From Mageeibacillus sp. UBA4314 (GTDB lineage: Bacteria; Bacillota; Clostridia; Saccharofermentanales; Saccharofermentanaceae): 23,910 nt of DNA. Positions 1 through 6,063 of this stretch are shown piece after piece. The translations under genes were made by a program, and so were the position numbers. Within the stretch, counting starts at the first letter, position 1, and each line of letters starts with the position of its first letter. The notes under the pieces were generated by a model. The model made no database searches. It saw only the letters and a program-made list of their open reading frames with translations, and was not told the DNA's origin. The stretch is taken from assembly GCA_002394605.1 (NCBI GenBank), contig DGUI01000001.1, positions 1 to 23,910 of the forward strand. The letters are read 5' to 3'.

Positions 1-23
1 TTCGAATCCCTCCTTCTCCGCCA
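1..23 (+). tRNA. 3' end of a tRNA gene, probably tRNA-Ser (partial)
   Basis: The window opens inside a tRNA. It reads a T-loop TTCGAAT, the 3' half of the T-stem (CCCTC), a 7-nt acceptor strand (CTTCTCC), discriminator G and an encoded CCA at 21-23. The acceptor strand implies a 5' end GGAGAAG. A G discriminator with a GGAGA-type start is typical of bacterial tRNA-Ser. The anticodon lies outside the window, so the identity is inferred. Confidence 0.85.
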
Positions 24-59
24 TAGATAGCGTCTACCTTCGAGATATTCGCTGCAAAT

Positions 60-90
60 AGCTGAAAACACTGCGTTTTCAGCTTTTTTG
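60..90 (+). terminator. Rho-independent terminator of the tRNA transcript
   Basis: A perfect 10-bp stem (AGCTGAAAAC at 60-69 with GTTTTCAGCT at 75-84) encloses a 5-nt loop and is followed by a T-run. It sits about 36 nt after the tRNA CCA end, the expected place for the end of a tRNA transcript. Confidence 0.9.
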
Positions 91-121
91 TTGCCGTTTT
101 TCAACATAGCGATTTTTTAGA

Positions 122-129
122 TATATTTT
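122..129. repeat. Target-site duplication, left copy
   Basis: TATATTTT, identical to 428-435 and directly abutting the left inverted repeat of the 298-bp element. The empty site would have been a single TATATTTT in AT-rich DNA just after the tRNA terminator. Confidence 0.88.
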
Positions 130-427
130 GGATCTTCACGTTTTCCTTGGGATGTACCTTAAGAAGCACCTGTATATTCAAGACAGGTACAAGGAAGCTG
201 ACAGCGACTAACGGCCAAAGCACTTGAAGATGTGCCTATCGAAATGTGAAGAGCAAGAGGCTGTCATGTCCATGAATAGAGGACTCATCACACTACTCGT
301 TGCCTGACTCTCATGCCGCAGACTAACTGTGCAACTTGAGCGCATTAGTTTGAGCTTTTGTCTGCGTGCGCAGACTAACTCCGCAATCTGCAACTCTATC
401 TCAATCCCAAGGAAAACGTGAAGAGCC
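130..427. mobile_element. 298-bp MITE-like element with ISL3-like terminal inverted repeats
   Basis: The two ends are 24-bp terminal inverted repeats (130-153 and 404-427) that match at 23 of 24 positions. Both ends begin GG and read GG(A/C)TCTTCACG. The element is flanked by an exact 8-bp direct repeat, TATATTTT, at 122-129 and 428-435, a target-site duplication. An AT-rich 8-bp duplication and GG(C)TCTTC-type ends are, from recall, features of the ISL3 transposase family. At 298 bp with no transposase frame it must be non-autonomous, a MITE or a deletion derivative. Inside are an 11-bp direct repeat (GCAGACTAACT at 318-328 and 370-380), a palindrome GTCTGCG-TG-CGCAGAC (360-375) and a hairpin ACCTGT/ACAGGT (168-188). 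It landed between the tRNA terminator and the next gene. The family assignment is inferred; the transposon structure is directly visible. Confidence 0.88.
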
Positions 428-435
428 TATATTTT
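428..435. repeat. Target-site duplication, right copy
   Basis: TATATTTT, identical to 122-129 and directly following the terminal CC of the right inverted repeat. The exact match suggests that the insertion is not old. Confidence 0.88.
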
Positions 436-448
436 TGACGTTTTACTA

Positions 449-470
449 AGAGGAGAGATTCGAACCCCTG
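449..470 (-). other. tRNA T-arm-like fragment, inverted relative to the tRNA at position 1
   Basis: Read on the minus strand this stretch contains GGGTTCGAATCTCTCCT. That differs at one position over about 17 bases from the tRNA T-arm and acceptor start that can be deduced for the gene at 1-23. No acceptor stem, anticodon arm or CCA follows, so it is not a functional tRNA. It may be a decayed tRNA piece or a chance resemblance. The rest of 436-614 holds no gene that I can see, only the upstream region of the next reading frame. Confidence 0.3.
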
Positions 471-614
471 ATCAACCAAGTCGGGTTTAATTCGTATGGT
501 AAAATATCTTTGTGTGGACTAAGGATTCGGAAAGATGCTTAGTCGTGAAAATCAGCAGGATAATATTGTAATCTATCAAACAAGGGGATTACAGGGGAAT
601 AAAGGATAAATAAT

Positions 615-1571
615 ATGTCAAACGTAAGAGATCGCGGAGTTATAGACATAACACTGGAAGAAGACGGCAAATACGTCCTCGTGATCCTTGATGATATGAA
701 ATGGGATCCTGCGACACGTCAGGAGCATGGCCATATTCTCCAGGCTAAGATCAATGATTATCTTGATTACATCGTGAGTGGGCAGGCCGAAGAGGCAAAG
801 CCCGGACTCCGACCCGTGATCCGCATCATTGCAAAATATTCATACAGTAAGTTTTGCATTGATTTTCTTGAACGCGTGCGTGCTTTCATTAAGGGAAAAG
901 ATGATATCTGTGATATCGAATGGACGCATTCATCTGAAGACGGTCCGTTTGAAGACGGATTCAGCGATGATTTTGTTTTCGACAAGACGAAAATATATCC
1001 AAGAATAAAGAAGAACTGGGCCAATGATCCGCAAAACCAGGTATCATTGATGCCCCCGGATGCATCTGCTCCGGATTATCCGGATCAGATGGTAATGATC
1101 CGCGTAATGGACAGTTTTATCGGTATGCTTGTTCAAGATATGGGCAGTGTTCTAACCTATATAACTTACGACAAGCTGCCTGACGGGGCTGATGTCATGG
1201 AACTGTGGAACAAGGCCTTCGATAATCTCTGCAGAGATATTCATTACAGATGGAGTGAATCAAAAGAGCCCGGCGTTTACGGTATTCTGGCAGGTGGGGA
1301 TTTCGAAGCGGAAAGCTTATGTCTTGACTATGTCTGGAAAAACCTCTCGGATGACCTGAACGACGATCTGATCGTATGCGCCCCAACGAAGGACCTCGTT
1401 TTATACACGAAAGCAAGCGATGAGAATCTTGTGAAAAAGATTCTGAAGATGGCTTCAGACATGTTTGAAAGCAATCGGGAAGAAACACCGCATCTCTTGT
1501 TTTGCAAAGATGTTTTTGTTTTCAACCGGAAAAGCGGGCATCTGGAGATCAGTACGAAATACAGTTTTTGA
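615..1571 (+). CDS. DUF6572 / DUF1444-like protein of unknown function
   Basis: This is a 318-residue soluble acidic protein without signal peptide or membrane segment. The first ~65 residues (GVIDITLEEDGKYVLVILDD, then W-D, H..ILQAKINDYLDYIVSG) fit the DUF6572 pattern, often found in small cytosolic proteins near toxin and immunity loci. The C-terminal ~140 residues follow the order I associate with DUF1444 (YtpQ-like): an SVLTYITYDKLP segment, A-x-x-NL, GGDFEAESLCLDY, an APTKDLVLYTKA strand and a final PHLLFCKDVFVFN segment. The joining of the two is my inference. The start ATG is preceded by AAAGGA about 8 nt upstream. The gene stands alone between the transposon-like element and hsp20. 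No catalytic motif is evident and the function is unknown. Confidence 0.75.
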   Translation: MSNVRDRGVIDITLEEDGKYVLVILDDMKWDPATRQEHGHILQAKINDYLDYIVSGQAEEAKPGLRPVIRIIAKYSYSKFCIDFLERVRAFIKGKDDICDIEWTHSSEDGPFEDGFSDDFVFDKTKIYPRIKKNWANDPQNQVSLMPPDASAPDYPDQMVMIRVMDSFIGMLVQDMGSVLTYITYDKLPDGADVMELWNKAFDNLCRDIHYRWSESKEPGVYGILAGGDFEAESLCLDYVWKNLSDDLNDDLIVCAPTKDLVLYTKASDENLVKKILKMASDMFESNREETPHLLFCKDVFVFNRKSGHLEISTKYSF

Positions 1572-1598
1572 TCCGAAGGGATTAGATAATATAATCAT

Positions 1599-1667
1599 CA
1601 GGAAATTGACTAAGACAAATCTTAATTTGATGGAGCAAATATGATTCACGAGAATTTTAATTTCCTG
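1599..1667. other. Potential four-helix (cloverleaf-like) structured segment
   Basis: A perfect 9-bp inverted repeat (CAGGAAATT 1599-1607, AATTTCCTG 1659-1667) encloses three perfect small hairpins: TAAGA/TCTTA (1611-1624), ATTTG/CAAAT (1625-1640) and ATTC/GAAT (1644-1655). Together they could fold into a four-way junction. The sequence is AT-rich and lacks tRNA consensus bases. It begins 27 nt after the stop of the upstream gene. Nothing else is recognised between 1668 and 1866. Confidence 0.3.
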
Positions 1668-1866
1668 TTTGTCGGGATGAACGTTGGCGTGTTATATCCC
1701 TGAATAAAACCTACTGTTATCTAAGCCCGGGAGCAAATCTCGGGATTAAATATTGTGGCTAGCTATTCATTCATTAGATTTGGATAAACAGGTAAGTAAT
1801 GTACAACCCCCATTATTATAGTCCCGTTATCAAAGAGTGACTCATCAAAAACTGCACAAAAATGAA

Positions 1867-1883
1867 AGTCAAAGATGGTCAAA
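1867..1883 (+). promoter_or_regulatory. CtsR operator (heptad direct repeat)
   Basis: AGTCAAA-GAT-GGTCAAA matches the CtsR consensus RGTCAAA-NAN-RGTCAAA exactly. CtsR is the repressor of clp and other class III heat-shock genes in Bacillota. The box lies just upstream of the promoter and 5 bp from the CIRCE element of hsp20. Confidence 0.85.
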
Positions 1884-1888
1884 AATGA

Positions 1889-1915
1889 TTAGCACTCACC
1901 TCTTGCAAGTGCTAA
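1889..1915 (+). promoter_or_regulatory. CIRCE element (HrcA operator)
   Basis: TTAGCACTC - 9 nt - AAGTGCTAA matches the CIRCE consensus TTAGCACTC-N9-GAGTGCTAA with one mismatch, G to A at the first base of the right arm. It overlaps the -35 region of the hsp20 promoter, so HrcA bound here would block RNA polymerase. Confidence 0.93.
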
Positions 1916-1930
1916 TTGACGGACTATAAT
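1903..1930 (+). promoter_or_regulatory. hsp20 sigma-A promoter
   Basis: A -35 TTGCAA (1903-1908), a 16-bp spacer and a consensus -10 TATAAT (1925-1930). The -35 hexamer lies inside the CIRCE element. The predicted start point near 1937 gives a leader of about 80 nt. Confidence 0.7.
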
Positions 1931-2018
1931 GTAGTCAGAACAAAGGAAAGAGGATCAAAGAAGAGATCAAACCTCCACCTCTTGCTCGGATAACAACAAT
2001 TCAAAGGAGATGATCAGT

Positions 2019-2462
2019 ATGTTGATGTCCGGTTTATTTGGAGAAGATTTGTTTGATGATTTTTGGGGTTACCCTACGAGAGAGCTTGCTAATATCGACA
2101 AGCAGCTTTACGGAAAACACGCACAGAACCTCATGAAGACCGATGTCCACGAGAACGAAGAAGATTATGAGATGGATATGGATCTTCCGGGATTCAAGAA
2201 GGATCAGATCAAGATCAATCTTGAGGATGGCTATCTTACCATCAGTGCCGCTAAGGAGCACGACAGTGAGAAAAAGGAACATGGCAAGGTCATTCGTCAG
2301 GAAAGATACGCTGGATCGATGCAGAGAAGCTTCTATGTCGGTGAAGGTGTAAAGACCGAAGATGTTAAGGCAAAGTTCGAAGACGGTGTATTAAAGCTTT
2401 GCATCCCGAAGAAGGAACTTAAGGCTCTTCCTTCCAACACAACGATCGCCATTGAAGGCTAA
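2019..2462 (+). CDS. hsp20: Small heat shock protein, Hsp20/alpha-crystallin family
   Basis: This is an ATP-independent holdase that binds unfolding proteins and keeps them competent for refolding by DnaK or Clp machines. The ATG at 2019 is chosen over the ATG at 2010 because AAAGGAG (2003-2009) abuts the first but sits 9 nt from the second; this gives 147 residues. An N-terminal region starting MLMSGLFGEDLFDDFW is followed by a full alpha-crystallin domain (roughly residues 37-135). That domain has YEMDMDLPGFKKDQIKINLEDGYL-type strands split around a LPG motif, the R-Q-E-R-Y-AGSMQRSF segment and the A-x-F-E-DGVLKL strand. The C-terminal IxI-type motif reads IAI. A CtsR box, CIRCE and a strong terminator frame it as a single-gene heat-shock unit. 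Confidence 0.95.
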   Translation: MLMSGLFGEDLFDDFWGYPTRELANIDKQLYGKHAQNLMKTDVHENEEDYEMDMDLPGFKKDQIKINLEDGYLTISAAKEHDSEKKEHGKVIRQERYAGSMQRSFYVGEGVKTEDVKAKFEDGVLKLCIPKKELKALPSNTTIAIEG

Positions 2463-2488
2463 AGAACAGTTACAAGAACAATGAACAA

Positions 2489-2519
2489 GGCTCGGGGCTT
2501 ACATCTCCGAGCCCTTTTC
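2489..2519 (+). terminator. Rho-independent terminator of hsp20
   Basis: A 9-bp stem (GGCTCGGGG 2489-2497 with CTCCGAGCC 2505-2513, one G-T pair) has a 7-nt loop and is followed by CTTTTC. It begins 26 nt after the hsp20 stop codon. Confidence 0.85.
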
Positions 2520-2710
2520 ATATAATATGGCTTCGGTCTAATATGAGATAGAAGCTTTTACTAAAAACAACAACCCTCCTTTCTCTTAGGTTGTTTATGC
2601 CCGGTTCAAAAATAATACGGAACCGTTCGTTTCTATAATGTTACGCTATATCTCGAAGGTGAACGCTTTCCACAAAATGTATACACGAATTGACTGGATT
2701 CGTTGGAAAT

Positions 2711-2773
2711 GCCCACAAACATTGCGTTTGCGGGCGTTTTGTATTGTTCAACCGACGGCTGCACAATACAAAA
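2711..2773. repeat. Two consecutive inverted repeats in a gene-free stretch
   Basis: GCCCACAAAC/GTTTGCGGGC (2711-2735, one mismatch) is followed by GTTTTGT and could terminate plus-strand transcription. The next repeat is a perfect 11-bp pair, TTTTGTATTGT (2737-2747) and ACAATACAAAA (2763-2773). The second overlaps the terminator of the minus-strand gene at 2825, so the two structures are mutually exclusive. Further upstream, 2520-2710 holds only weaker hairpins (2569-2595, 2602-2625) and no gene I can support. Confidence 0.5.
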
Positions 2774-2802
2774 GCCTTCGCGTTGAAACACGAAGACTTT
2801 TG
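2769..2802 (-). terminator. Terminator of the immunity-type gene
   Basis: On the minus strand the stem AAAAGTCTTCGTG / CGCGAAGGCTTTT pairs fully, with G-U pairs where the plus strand has A-C mismatches, and it ends in CTTTTG. Its quality on the minus strand only and its place about 22 nt after the stop codon assign it to the minus-strand gene. Confidence 0.65.
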
Positions 2803-2824
2803 AACTGATAATATGGTGTTAGTG

Positions 2825-3148
2825 CTATTTCTTGTGTGGATTAGAAAGAAATTCATCGAGACCCTCACACCAATCTGATTCGCTGATAGATAAGAACGAA
2901 TCATATAATGCAGGTTTATTCAGGTGTTCAATGTAATACTTCGCCATTGTGTAACTATTCCGATAATCAATTGGTTTGTTGACTATTGAACAAAACTCTG
3001 TGAATACAGCTGGATCGGCAGATCCACTATCTTCATATATGAAAGGATTGGCATCGCTTAAATATAAGCGTAAGGCATCGTTCTTGTTCTGGTCATAATA
3101 TGCGTCAAGAACATAGTAAATCATACAAAATAGTTCAAATTGAGTCAT
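2825..3148 (-). CDS. Putative immunity protein of a polymorphic toxin system
   Basis: This is a 107-residue acidic, probably cytosolic protein starting MTQFELFCMIYYVLDAYYDQ. The central segment LRLYLSDANPFIYEDSGSADP followed by a helical VFTEFCSIV resembles a small Bacillota family found downstream of toxin C-terminal domains (from recall, not searched). The gene starts in an ATGA overlap with the stop of the toxin-tail frame, with GGAG about 11 nt upstream, so the two were a coupled pair. The C-terminus is basic (NPHKK). It appears intact while its toxin partner is reduced to a tail. The predicted job, binding and neutralising the cognate toxin, rests on context and shape; no enzymatic motif is visible. 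Confidence 0.65.
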   Translation of the reverse strand: MTQFELFCMIYYVLDAYYDQNKNDALRLYLSDANPFIYEDSGSADPAVFTEFCSIVNKPIDYRNSYTMAKYYIEHLNKPALYDSFLSISESDWCEGLDEFLSNPHKK

Positions 3149-3366
3149 TTATTATTATCTCCTTTATCTTTTGGACCTTTGCCATCATCGTCTCTCGGCG
3201 GTTTCTTTTTGTGTCCGTTTCCTCTCTTAAAAGGATTGTTATTCAAACCTGTATTGTTATCCCATTTACGAGGAATCTTATTGTTTCCTCCTTCATTAAT
3301 CGTCCCGTTTTGATGCCTAACCCAAGTCTGAGAACCGTCAGGTTCAATCTGGACTACGGCGATCAA
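3145..3366 (-). pseudogene. Truncated C-terminal tail of a polymorphic toxin
   Basis: This is an open frame of 73 codons with no ATG or ribosome site. It is bounded upstream by an in-frame TGA (3369-3367), with only a TTG after it that overlaps the epimerase stop. The protein reads IEPDGSQTWVRHQNGTINEG, then N-x-IPRKW...TGL, and ends in a charged low-complexity tail rich in Lys, Gly, Asp and Asn. A DGS-x-x-W-V-x-x-x-NG-x-I-x-x-GG-N-x-x-PR pattern is one I associate with the extreme C-termini of Rhs- or phage-type secreted toxins. With the immunity-like gene overlapping by ATGA, the simplest reading is the 3' end of a larger toxin gene whose 5' part was lost. A short natural gene starting at TTG cannot be excluded. 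Confidence 0.5.
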
Positions 3367-4262
3367 TCATTTAGGTCATGCATTCCCAGCATGGCTTCGT
3401 GAGCCACATCGATATAATGATCGAGCAAGCCGTAGATCCAGTCTTTCAGTTCAGTAAACTTGAAGCCGAGGGAACACGCCTTGTCCGTATTTATACTGTA
3501 ATCCGGCATGCCGTTATACGGAGCGGGGTCACCGTCATCGCTTAAGACTGCCGCAGTTCCCGTTGCTTTCTCGAGATACCCTAAGATTTCCCTTACGGAG
3601 ATGGTGCCTTTTGAACTTCCGTTTACGGCGCCCTTGAGATCTTTATCCACAAGAAATGACAGGAATCTGCCGGCTTCATCAGACCTGATGAAAGCCATTT
3701 GGGAATCAAGGTTATCCACATGCATGGGGATCTGCCCCAGGACATGCTCAACATAGAAATAAAGCCTCCTTGTATAATCATCTCTTCCGGTTACAAAAGG
3801 ATATCTGACGGCGATCCAGTCTTTATCGGGATACTTCTGCCACAGAGCATATTCGGCCTGTCTTTTTACCACATCGTACGGATAGTCCTGTCTGTCACAC
3901 CAGATAAGTTCACCGGCCGTACCGTCAAGATCGTCTTCGACGGTATTCAGGTGCAGGGGATCATAAACAGCCGTGCTGGACATATAGATGTATCTGTCAA
4001 AGTCGGCCGCTTCCATGATCTTGCGGATATCATTAGAGCAATAGGCGATCTTGTCTATGATCACATCGTAATGTGCACCTGCTATCACGGCTCTGATGCT
4101 GTCCTCATCAGACCTGTCGAAATGTATCCTGGAAACCTGGTCCCCAAAGCCGTCAGGCGTGATCCCCCTTGTTGCAACAGTGACTTCATGACCTTGCTCT
4201 AAGAGGTCATTTACCATATGGATGCCAAAGAACCTCGTCCCGCCCAAGACCAGAATATTCAT
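3363..4262 (-). CDS. NAD-dependent epimerase/dehydratase (extended SDR family)
   Basis: This is a 299-residue Rossmann-fold oxidoreductase, probably acting on a nucleotide sugar or similar substrate in the cytosol. The N-terminus MNILVLGGTRFFGIHMV carries the GGTRFFG dinucleotide-binding loop (the GxxxFxG variant also seen in CSP41-like and isoflavone-reductase-like SDRs). It is followed by an SST-x-VY strand and the catalytic YxxxK as YDVVK at about residues 129-133. The substrate is not identifiable. The start ATG has GGAGGAGG a few bases upstream. The gene ends in a 4-nt overlap with the toxin-tail frame, so the end of the gene lies at a likely rearrangement junction. Confidence 0.85.
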   Translation of the reverse strand: MNILVLGGTRFFGIHMVNDLLEQGHEVTVATRGITPDGFGDQVSRIHFDRSDEDSIRAVIAGAHYDVIIDKIAYCSNDIRKIMEAADFDRYIYMSSTAVYDPLHLNTVEDDLDGTAGELIWCDRQDYPYDVVKRQAEYALWQKYPDKDWIAVRYPFVTGRDDYTRRLYFYVEHVLGQIPMHVDNLDSQMAFIRSDEAGRFLSFLVDKDLKGAVNGSSKGTISVREILGYLEKATGTAAVLSDDGDPAPYNGMPDYSINTDKACSLGFKFTELKDWIYGLLDHYIDVAHEAMLGMHDLND

Positions 4263-4315
4263 GATCCTTCCTCCTCCAAAACCGGTAGTCCCCGGTATGA
4301 TAACCTGCGGTACGC

Positions 4316-4345
4316 ATTATAACATACCCGGATCCATCACCCTAA
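4316..4345 (-). promoter_or_regulatory. Possible promoter of the epimerase gene
   Basis: On the minus strand a consensus -10 TATAAT (4316-4321) has an 18-bp spacer to TTAGGG (4340-4345), a weak -35. It lies in the divergent region shared with the operon starting at 4422, for which TATACT at 4378-4383 is a candidate -10. Confidence 0.4.
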
Positions 4346-4421
4346 CAAACAGGAAAGCCCATGACCTTAATGTGTGATATACTCCAAGGGTGATAAAGGT
4401 CAGTCATGACAAGAGGAAAAA

Positions 4422-4925
4422 ATGAGCAGCTTAGTTAACAATGAACCGCAAGCCGTAAAGATGAGGCGCAACAGAGGTACGCTTTCTGTTGCAGGTTTGG
4501 GTGTTATGACCTTCGGTCTCTGGAGTGTTGTAAAGTTCGTAATGGAATGCCTGATCGGTCAGATCAGAGAAGACTTGGTCAACACATACTCTGATACAGG
4601 AACGATATTGGCGTGGATAGTCATTATCGTGGTCGTTCACCTTATCCTGACGGACGTTATACTAAGATACATCGTGGGCCGGTGTGCCTGGAGGGAATCC
4701 AGGGGACTGAGGCAGGGGCGTTGGTATCTCATCCTTGCCGGAAACATAGCAGCAGGATCGATCCTCTCGATATATCTCGAGGCAGAATCGATCATATTAA
4801 AGGATGATTTCAGCCTGTATGATTATGCCTGTCTGATCGTGGAACTGACATCGCTCGTAATGCTGATCGAACTGTTTGTGGCATCGATCTGCAGCAGAAG
4901 GAGGAAAAGCGGCAATGCAGCTTGA
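4422..4925 (+). CDS. Membrane protein of unknown family, first gene of the DUF6765 operon
   Basis: This is a 167-residue hydrophobic protein with about four predicted transmembrane helices (approximately residues 21-46, 62-86, 100-120 and 132-158). A basic N-terminus (MRRNRG) and a basic C-terminus (SRRRK) suggest both ends lie in the cytosol. AGAGGA lies about 5 nt upstream of the ATG. Its 3' end overlaps the next gene by 11 nt, which implies coupled translation and possibly a shared function. I do not recognise a family. Confidence 0.7.
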   Translation: MSSLVNNEPQAVKMRRNRGTLSVAGLGVMTFGLWSVVKFVMECLIGQIREDLVNTYSDTGTILAWIVIIVVVHLILTDVILRYIVGRCAWRESRGLRQGRWYLILAGNIAAGSILSIYLEAESIILKDDFSLYDYACLIVELTSLVMLIELFVASICSRRRKSGNAA

Positions 4926-6054
4926 CTTCCATTATTATGCGACATATTGTGCTGCTTTCCTTGCGGGCTATTCTCATGAAGAGAGCCTTGATATCTGCTA
5001 CAGTGCGCAGTTTGTCGACTGCTGTACCAAGGCTTTCCTGTCCGGGATCAAGGGCCCGAGGCAGGCAGCGACGACACAGTCACAGACGGAGCTTATCGAT
5101 GTGAGGACTGATCTTATAGGTCTCCAGGATATCACGAGGATCTGGGCATCTTTCCATTTCCTTCCCGGTGATCTTAAAGCTCCGGTCAAGGCACTGTTCA
5201 AGCGCTACAAGAACAAGTACAGGCTGATCTGTGCTCCGAACGGCGATCTGGTCATCCGCACTGTCGAACTGGCAAAGGATAAGGATCTTCAGGCAGCAGG
5301 ACTTGCCATGCACGTCCTGGCGGACACGTGGGCGCACCGTAATTTCGCGGGGACACCGTCCATGGTCATAAATAATACGAACGACTATTTCTTTGAGGTG
5401 ATGCCTGACGATTCCCTGCGGAAGATAACGTTCGGGCATAACCCGGGTGCTTCTGATGATATCGATAACGCGAAATATACGAACACCGTGTACAGCATCG
5501 GCGAGAAGACGATCATGAACCTTGGCCACGGAAGAGCAGGTCATCTGCCGGATTACAGCTTCATCAGGTATAAGTATATGCCGGCATGGGACGGCTACAG
5601 GGAGTGTCTTAAAGATAACCCCGCTGAGTACTACAACGCTTTCTGTCAGATGATCTATGCCATGGGTTATCTGAGGGGAGAGAGGGACACTTTTGAGACC
5701 GGGAAGTACGATGAGGAGAAGTGTGCTCCTTACAAGGAAAGGATAATGAGCATCCTTACCGCAAGGCAGCTCAGCGCAAGCGGGGACTGGAAGGCTTTCG
5801 GTGAGGAACTGTCCAGTGGGAAGATCCCTGATTTCGATGATTCAAGATATGTTGAGGAGTATAAGAATGCCGGCGAAGACAAAGTCGATGATACGTTCCT
5901 CGGCAGGTTTATCATAGCTGCCCTGGCGCAGAAGAGCATGGTAACGAACCAGATCTATAAGTCGGGCAATAAGCTTGCCGGATTTTCTATAGATTTCAAT
6001 GAGCACGGCTTTGCAGGCATCAAAGATTATATGAAGCTGATCGAGCACGGGTGA
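4915..6054 (+). CDS. DUF6765 family protein with a putative metal-binding HxxxDxxxH motif
   Basis: This is a 379-residue protein starting MQLDFHYYATYCAAFLAGYS, the characteristic N-terminus of the DUF6765 family. ATG 4915 is chosen because GGAGG (4900-4904) lies 10 nt upstream and because this N-terminus fits the family; a longer frame opens at 4876 without such support. H133-VLA-D137-TWA-H141 forms an H-x3-D-x3-H motif of the kind that binds zinc in bacterial phospholipase C and S1/P1-like alpha-helical hydrolases. With His6 near the N-terminus this suggests a metal-dependent hydrolase, though no member's activity is known to me. There is no signal peptide. It sits between two membrane-protein genes with an 11-nt overlap and a 9-nt gap, so it may act at the inner face of the membrane. 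Confidence 0.85.
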   Translation: MQLDFHYYATYCAAFLAGYSHEESLDICYSAQFVDCCTKAFLSGIKGPRQAATTQSQTELIDVRTDLIGLQDITRIWASFHFLPGDLKAPVKALFKRYKNKYRLICAPNGDLVIRTVELAKDKDLQAAGLAMHVLADTWAHRNFAGTPSMVINNTNDYFFEVMPDDSLRKITFGHNPGASDDIDNAKYTNTVYSIGEKTIMNLGHGRAGHLPDYSFIRYKYMPAWDGYRECLKDNPAEYYNAFCQMIYAMGYLRGERDTFETGKYDEEKCAPYKERIMSILTARQLSASGDWKAFGEELSSGKIPDFDDSRYVEEYKNAGEDKVDDTFLGRFIIAALAQKSMVTNQIYKSGNKLAGFSIDFNEHGFAGIKDYMKLIEHG

Positions 6055-6063
6055 GGAGAGAAG

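Noticed and set aside
208..393. 61-residue minus-strand frame inside the 298-bp element
   Set aside because: No ribosome site, no recognisable domain and no transposase-like residues; it appears to be a by-product of the element.
133..424. The long inverted repeat pair as a retron msr-msd or other closed structured RNA
   Set aside because: An exact 8-bp duplication flanks the outer ends and no reverse transcriptase gene follows, so a transposon end pair explains it better.
1712..1736. CCCGGGAG/CTCGGG stem as a terminator of the DUF6572 gene
   Set aside because: The stem needs a 2-nt bulge, has no T-run and lies about 140 nt after the stop codon.
2641..2904. 87-residue minus-strand frame after the immunity-like gene
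   Set aside because: It overlaps the 3' end of the immunity-like gene and its terminator hairpins, and the composition is not protein-like.
5080..5544. 154-residue minus-strand frame inside the DUF6765 gene
   Set aside because: No ribosome site or family; fully overlapped by a conserved gene.
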